Assembly (NCBI GenBank): GCA_046546375.1
Contig: JBKGXV010000112.1
Coordinates: forward strand, 1 to 9,415
Origin: JAEZKC01 sp046546375
GTDB taxonomy: Bacteria > Fibrobacterota > Chitinivibrionia > Chitinivibrionales > Chitinispirillaceae
Reading direction: 5' to 3'
DNA: 9,415 nucleotides
Of this stretch, positions 6,401 through 9,415 are shown one piece after another. The notes under the pieces are model-generated. The model did no database searches. It was not told the DNA's origin and worked only from the letters and a program-made list of their open reading frames with translations. The translations under genes were made by a program, and so were the position numbers. Each line of letters begins with the position of its first letter. The first letter of the stretch is position 1.

Positions 6401-7988
6401 AGTGATGCTGATCTCTCCCCCGCCTCATCACGACATTTACTCTATAGAAGATCTGGCGCAGCTCATTTTCGACCTCAAGAACGCCAACCCCGAAGCACGC
6501 GTGTCGGTAAAACTGGTTTCCGAAGTAGGCGTGGGAACAGTTGCAGCCGGTGTGGCAAAGGGGAAAGCGGACATGGTGCTTATAAGCGGCCATGACGGCG
6601 GCACGGGCGCTTCTCCCATATCATCCATAAAGCATGCGGGGATTCCCTGGGAAATAGGACTTGCGGAAACTCAGCAGACACTGGTAATGAATCATCTGCG
6701 CGACAGAATACGTGTTCAGACCGACGGGCAGCTCAAAACAGGCCGGGATGTGGTCATTGCCGCACTTCTGGGAGCCGAGGAGTTCGGGTTCGGGACCATG
6801 AGTCTTGTATGCATGGGATGCGTCATGATGCGCAAATGTCATCTCAACACATGTCCTGTGGGAGTAGCGACCCAGGATTCCAAACTCCGTTCACGTTTCG
6901 CGGGCAAACCCGAACATCTGATTAATTTCATGAGATTCGTCGCTCAGGATGTACGTGAAATCATGTCGGAGCTCGGTTTCAGAACAATTGATGAAATGAT
7001 CGGCAAGGTGGATGTACTTGATGTAAACCGGGCAGTTGAACACTGGAAAGCCAGGGGGCTCGACTTTTCACGAGTGCTCACTGCTCCTCTGATACCCGAA
7101 GGCGGAAGTCTGCGCTGTGTCACCAAGCAGGAACACGACTTCTCATTATCTCTGGATGGAGAACTGATCTCAAAAAGCGCCCCGGCGCTTGAAAAGGAAC
7201 AGCCGGTATCACTGTTTGCTTCCATACGCAACTGCAACAGAACTGTGGGAACCATGCTTTCTTCTGAAGTATCCAGACGGTACGGATCTGAAGGTTTACC
7301 TCAGGATACCATCAAATGCAAATTCACCGGATCGGCCGGTCAGAGTTTCGGGGCATTTCTGGCTCCGGGAATCACCTTCGAGCTGGAGGGTGATGCAAAC
7401 GACTATTTCGGTAAAGGACTGTCGGGGGGTAAACTTATCATCTACCCGCCCAAGGAGGCCACGTTCCGTCCCCAGAACAATATCATCACCGGAAATGTCA
7501 ATCTGTTCGGTGCAACCAGCGGTGAAGTGTACATCAATGGTAAAGCAGGTGAACGTTTTGCGGTGCGCAACAGCGGTGCCACAGCGGTTGTGGAAGGCGT
7601 GGGAGATCACGGGTGCGAGTACATGACCGGAGGTGTCGTGGTGGTGCTTGGCAAGACCGGAATAAATTTCGCAGCGGGAATGAGCGGCGGTATAGCGTTC
7701 ATACTGGACGAGGATCAGCTTTTCGACACCAAGTGCAATCTTGAAATGGTGGATATCGAACCGGTAATCGAGGAAGATGACAGCTCTCTTCTTTATAATC
7801 TCATTACCAACCATGTCGAACTGACAGGAAGCGAATATGCCTCGCGGATACTTCGCGACTGGACAGAAATGCTGCCTCAGTTTGTGAAAGTCATGCCGAT
7901 TGATTACAGAAAAGCCCTCGAAAGAATGAAGGGATCGGAGTCCAAGGAAACAGATGTGGTTACAATGACCGAGGAGGTTTTCAGATAA
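3450..7988 (+). CDS. gltB: Glutamate synthase (NADPH) large (alpha) subunit
   Basis: Converts glutamine and 2-oxoglutarate to two glutamates, with electrons from GltD; cytoplasmic. From ATG 3450 the protein has 1512 residues, the normal length for the bacterial alpha subunit. The N-terminal class II amidotransferase carries the nucleophile Cys18 (HDACGVGF), so a 17-residue propeptide is presumably removed, with HQRYSTN from 226, then NGEINT, and GLRPARY 367-373. A central domain links to the FMN/synthase domain: SNSGEGGED 904-912, AKPGEGGQLPGHKV 958-971, PPPHHD 990-995, SGHDGGTGASP 1046-1056. The 3Fe-4S ligands are Cys1124, Cys1130 and Cys1135 (C-x5-C-x4-C). The C-terminal GXGXG beta-helix begins near 1294. 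I prefer ATG 3450 to the upstream in-frame TTG 3408: GAGG (3442-3445) precedes it, though only four bases away, and MRLKQHGLYDPFYEHDAC is the usual family start, whereas the 14 extra residues look like nothing. The stop overlaps the gltD start. Confidence 0.97.
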   Translation: MRLKQHGLYDPFYEHDACGVGFVVNIKGQQSHQIVSDGITILKNLAHRGAVGGDSMTGDGAGMLLQIPHAFFFRECDKLGFRLPAGGSYGVGMLFIPRDERRRLGAVELIKKSITKEGGRILGWRDVPIQPDCLGELAGECMPFIAQIFVTFPGLSDEQLERKLYITRKTIELAARQKRYTLEDLFVPSFSSRTIVYKGMFVAPQFEVFYPDLADKDFQSALALVHQRYSTNTFPSWPLAQPFRFMAHNGEINTLRGNMNKMNAREKTLKSPLFGDDIQKLFPIVGPNLSDSGAFDSVLELLSLSGRSVEHSMMMMVPEAFGEKYHISADKRAFYEYHAAVMEPWDGPAAMTFTDGTRIGATLDRNGLRPARYIITKSGKVVMASEVGVLDISPEDVLKKGRLAPGKMFVVDTTRKRMMYDNEIKATISRRKPYRRWLEQNRIDLKGLFQIPGPIHSDQSELLSRKWVFGYTLEDIKMILTPMAQNAQEPIGSMGNDAALAALSDRPQLLYNYFKQLFAQVTNPPIDPYRENMVMSLMSFVGREGNLLDESPQHCHQLKLPHPVLSNDDMDKLRNLNIEGYRSCVLPMVFDVNQGEAGLEKALNNLCKMAEEMVDDGFSLIILSDKMVDETHAPIPALLATSAVHHHLVKNQMRQLTGLIIETGEAREVMHFATLIGYGASAVNPYLAFEILANLKDNGKLPEELRLETACEHYITAIKKGLLKVMSKMGVSTIRSYRAAQIFEAVGLNPSVVDKYFPGTSSRIGGIDLQTVASETLARHKTAFSKTENEHETLDSGGNIHYRRKSEKHLMSPEAVTHIHRAIREDNYSLYKKYSAEVNNISKNLCTLRGLFYLKKGTPVPLDEVEPVESIVKRFVSSAMSFGSISKEAHETIAIAMNRLGAQSNSGEGGEDEERYVELPNGDSKKSAIKQVASARFGVTSNYLVNSKELQIKMAQGAKPGEGGQLPGHKVNEIIAKVRHSTPGVMLISPPPHHDIYSIEDLAQLIFDLKNANPEARVSVKLVSEVGVGTVAAGVAKGKADMVLISGHDGGTGASPISSIKHAGIPWEIGLAETQQTLVMNHLRDRIRVQTDGQLKTGRDVVIAALLGAEEFGFGTMSLVCMGCVMMRKCHLNTCPVGVATQDSKLRSRFAGKPEHLINFMRFVAQDVREIMSELGFRTIDEMIGKVDVLDVNRAVEHWKARGLDFSRVLTAPLIPEGGSLRCVTKQEHDFSLSLDGELISKSAPALEKEQPVSLFASIRNCNRTVGTMLSSEVSRRYGSEGLPQDTIKCKFTGSAGQSFGAFLAPGITFELEGDANDYFGKGLSGGKLIIYPPKEATFRPQNNIITGNVNLFGATSGEVYINGKAGERFAVRNSGATAVVEGVGDHGCEYMTGGVVVVLGKTGINFAAGMSGGIAFILDEDQLFDTKCNLEMVDIEPVIEEDDSSLLYNLITNHVELTGSEYASRILRDWTEMLPQFVKVMPIDYRKALERMKGSESKETDVVTMTEEVFR
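7971..7977 (+). promoter_or_regulatory. Ribosome binding site of gltD inside the end of gltB
   Basis: GAGGAGG lies ten bases before ATG 7988. With the TAATG stop/start overlap it implies coupled translation, suiting the equal amounts of subunits needed for the enzyme. Confidence 0.75.
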
Positions 7989-9415
7989 TGGGTAAAACAA
8001 CTGGTTTTATGGAATATGAAAGAGTGACCGGCACCTACAAGCCGGTCGAAGAGAGACTGCGCAATTACAAAGAATTCACAGTGCACCCTCCGCAAGAAGA
8101 GCTTGCCACTCAGGGTGCCCGCTGCATGGACTGCGGTATCCCCTTCTGCCACGCTTCGGGATGTCCGCTTTACAATCTTGTTCCCGAGTGGAATGATGCA
8201 GTCTACAGAGGAGACTGGCGGGAGGCTCTGCTTCGCCTTGAGGCCACCAACAATCTTCCCGAAATTACAGGAAGAATCTGCCCTGCTCCCTGTGAAGCAG
8301 CCTGTACGCTTTCCATTAACAGTGCTCCGGTCACCATAAAGCAGCTGGAGCTGGCCATTGTGGAGACAGGTTTCCAAAAGGGCTGGATTGTACCCCGTCC
8401 ACCTGCAAAGGAAACAGGAAAGAAGGTTGCGGTTATAGGGAGCGGCCCCGCGGGACTGGCCGCTGCTCAGCAGCTTCGCCGTATGGGTCACAAGGTGACT
8501 GTATTTGAAAAAGATGAAAAAATCGGAGGTATTCTCAGATACGGAATACCCGATTTCAAACTGGAGAAACGGATCATTGACCGTCGTCTGGAACAGATGA
8601 AAGCGGAAGGTGTCAGGTTTGAACCCAATGTGTTTATCGGAGAAGACATATCTGTCCGTTACCTGAAAAAAACACACGACAGCATTCTTCTCACCATGGG
8701 TGCAGGGGAACCCCGCGATCTTCAGGTGCCCGGCCGGGGTCTTGAGGGAATTCATTTCGCCATGGACTTTCTTAAACTGTCAAACAAATATGTGTCTGGT
8801 GAACTGAAGGAACTGCCTCGAATCAATGCCAGAAACAAGGTGGTGCTCGTGATAGGTGGCGGTGATACCGGATCGGACTGCGTCGGGACTTCCATACGAC
8901 AGGGTGCAAAAAAAGTATACCAATACGAGATCATGCCCAAGCCTCCCGTGTGGGAACACAGCTGGAATCCCAACTGGCCCGCCTGGCCCAACATCCTGCG
9001 CACTTCCTCCTCTCACCAGGAAGGCTGTGTGCGTGACTGGGGCATCGCCACCCGGCAGTTCACAGGCCGCAGCGTCAAAATGGAGGAGGCACATTTCTCA
9101 AGAGTCAAATGGGAGAAAAAACCGGACGGCAGAATGAAAATGAAAGAGGTTCCCGGAAGCGATTTCTCGATGAGAGTGGATCTGGTGCTTCTGGCCATGG
9201 GTTTTCTTCATGTCCAGCACAGCAGACTTCTTGATGATCTGGGAGTGGAAATTGATTCCAGAGGCAATATCAAATGTTCAAATGATGATTACCACACCTG
9301 CCAGAACGGAGTGTTCGTGGCGGGTGACGCCGGAACGGGTGCTTCACTTGTGGTACGGGCAATATACCACGGAAGAGAGGCGGCGAACAAAGTTGATGAA
9401 TATCTGATGAAATGA
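7988..9415 (+). CDS. gltD: Glutamate synthase (NADPH) small (beta) subunit
   Basis: FAD-containing NADPH oxidoreductase that passes electrons to GltB; cytoplasmic, 475 residues, complete, with TGA as the last three bases of the window. The N-terminus MGKTTGFMEYER is typical. Cysteines for the 4Fe-4S clusters are Cys46, Cys49, Cys54 and Cys59 (C-x2-C-x4-C-x4-C) and Cys98, Cys102 and Cys106 (RICPAPCEAAC). The first dinucleotide fold (FAD) has GSGPAG at 151-156 followed by the acidic strand end VFEKDEKIGG; the second (NADPH) has GGGDTGSD at 290-297. The C-terminal FAD contact is VFVAGDAGTGASLVVRAI (442-459). No key residue is missing. The start overlaps the gltB stop by one base and has a good ribosome site. 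Related beta-like subunits serve other enzymes, but adjacency to a full gltB settles the assignment. Confidence 0.97.
   Translation: MGKTTGFMEYERVTGTYKPVEERLRNYKEFTVHPPQEELATQGARCMDCGIPFCHASGCPLYNLVPEWNDAVYRGDWREALLRLEATNNLPEITGRICPAPCEAACTLSINSAPVTIKQLELAIVETGFQKGWIVPRPPAKETGKKVAVIGSGPAGLAAAQQLRRMGHKVTVFEKDEKIGGILRYGIPDFKLEKRIIDRRLEQMKAEGVRFEPNVFIGEDISVRYLKKTHDSILLTMGAGEPRDLQVPGRGLEGIHFAMDFLKLSNKYVSGELKELPRINARNKVVLVIGGGDTGSDCVGTSIRQGAKKVYQYEIMPKPPVWEHSWNPNWPAWPNILRTSSSHQEGCVRDWGIATRQFTGRSVKMEEAHFSRVKWEKKPDGRMKMKEVPGSDFSMRVDLVLLAMGFLHVQHSRLLDDLGVEIDSRGNIKCSNDDYHTCQNGVFVAGDAGTGASLVVRAIYHGREAANKVDEYLMK

Noticed and set aside
7296..8000. 234-codon minus-strand frame over the end of gltB
   Set aside because: It is a shadow of the GXGXG domain coding sequence, with no motif or ribosome site support.
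7904..8755. 283-codon minus-strand frame over the gltB/gltD junction
   Set aside because: It is antisense to well-conserved gltB/gltD coding sequence and shows no family motifs; long antisense frames are expected opposite biased codon use.
3450..9415. Novel system in the glutamate synthase genes
   Set aside because: All catalytic, flavin and iron-sulfur motifs of standard GltB and GltD are present, in normal order and length, so nothing here departs from the known enzyme.

Overview
The window carries a nitrogen-assimilation cluster read rightward. It contains a large protein with a PEP/pyruvate-dikinase-type ATP-binding domain (669-3299), the large subunit of NADPH-type glutamate synthase, gltB (3450-7988), and the small subunit, gltD (7988-9415). 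The gltD stop codon is the last three bases of the window. All three frames are open from end to end with no visible frameshift. The left edge holds the first 55 codons of a leftward gene with an export signal (165 to 1).

Organism: a bacterium of roughly 50% GC, probably Gram-negative, because of the lipoprotein-like leader, the -24/-12 (sigma-54) promoter and the bacterial alpha/beta form of glutamate synthase. The KaiC-like/PPDK-like protein with a C-terminal GPGRWG domain recalls proteins I associate with the Bacteroidetes/Fibrobacteres/Chlorobi side and some deltaproteobacteria. That is memory of family distribution, not a computed placement, and the phylum is left open.

Layout: 1-165, start of a leftward exported protein that runs into a CGCAGAGA-type repeat at the edge. 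166-668, a non-coding divergent region rich in dyads: palindromes at 199-222, twin ACAATTTTGT boxes 32 bp apart (289-298, 321-330), a strong dyad at 419-447, a textbook sigma-54 promoter at 573-589, and a 15-bp palindrome in the predicted leader at 631-645. 669-3299, the PPDK-like gene, whose last codons and stop lie inside a CGCAGAGA repeat (3284-3312). 3300-3449, a short gap with a hairpin and a 12-bp element shared with the leader of the first gene. 3450-9415, gltB and gltD, overlapping by one base (TAATG).

How they work together: GltB releases ammonia from glutamine in its N-terminal amidotransferase domain, channels it to the FMN site and makes glutamate from 2-oxoglutarate. GltD supplies the electrons from NADPH through FAD and iron-sulfur clusters. 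The upstream protein keeps the ATP-grasp half of a PEP synthase/PPDK but shows no phosphohistidine domain, and its KaiC-like domain has lost the P-loop. A sensory or regulatory role linking PEP/pyruvate or nucleotide status to nitrogen assimilation is a reasonable hypothesis, not a demonstrated one. gltBD is entirely conventional; the least explained parts are the first gene and its control region.
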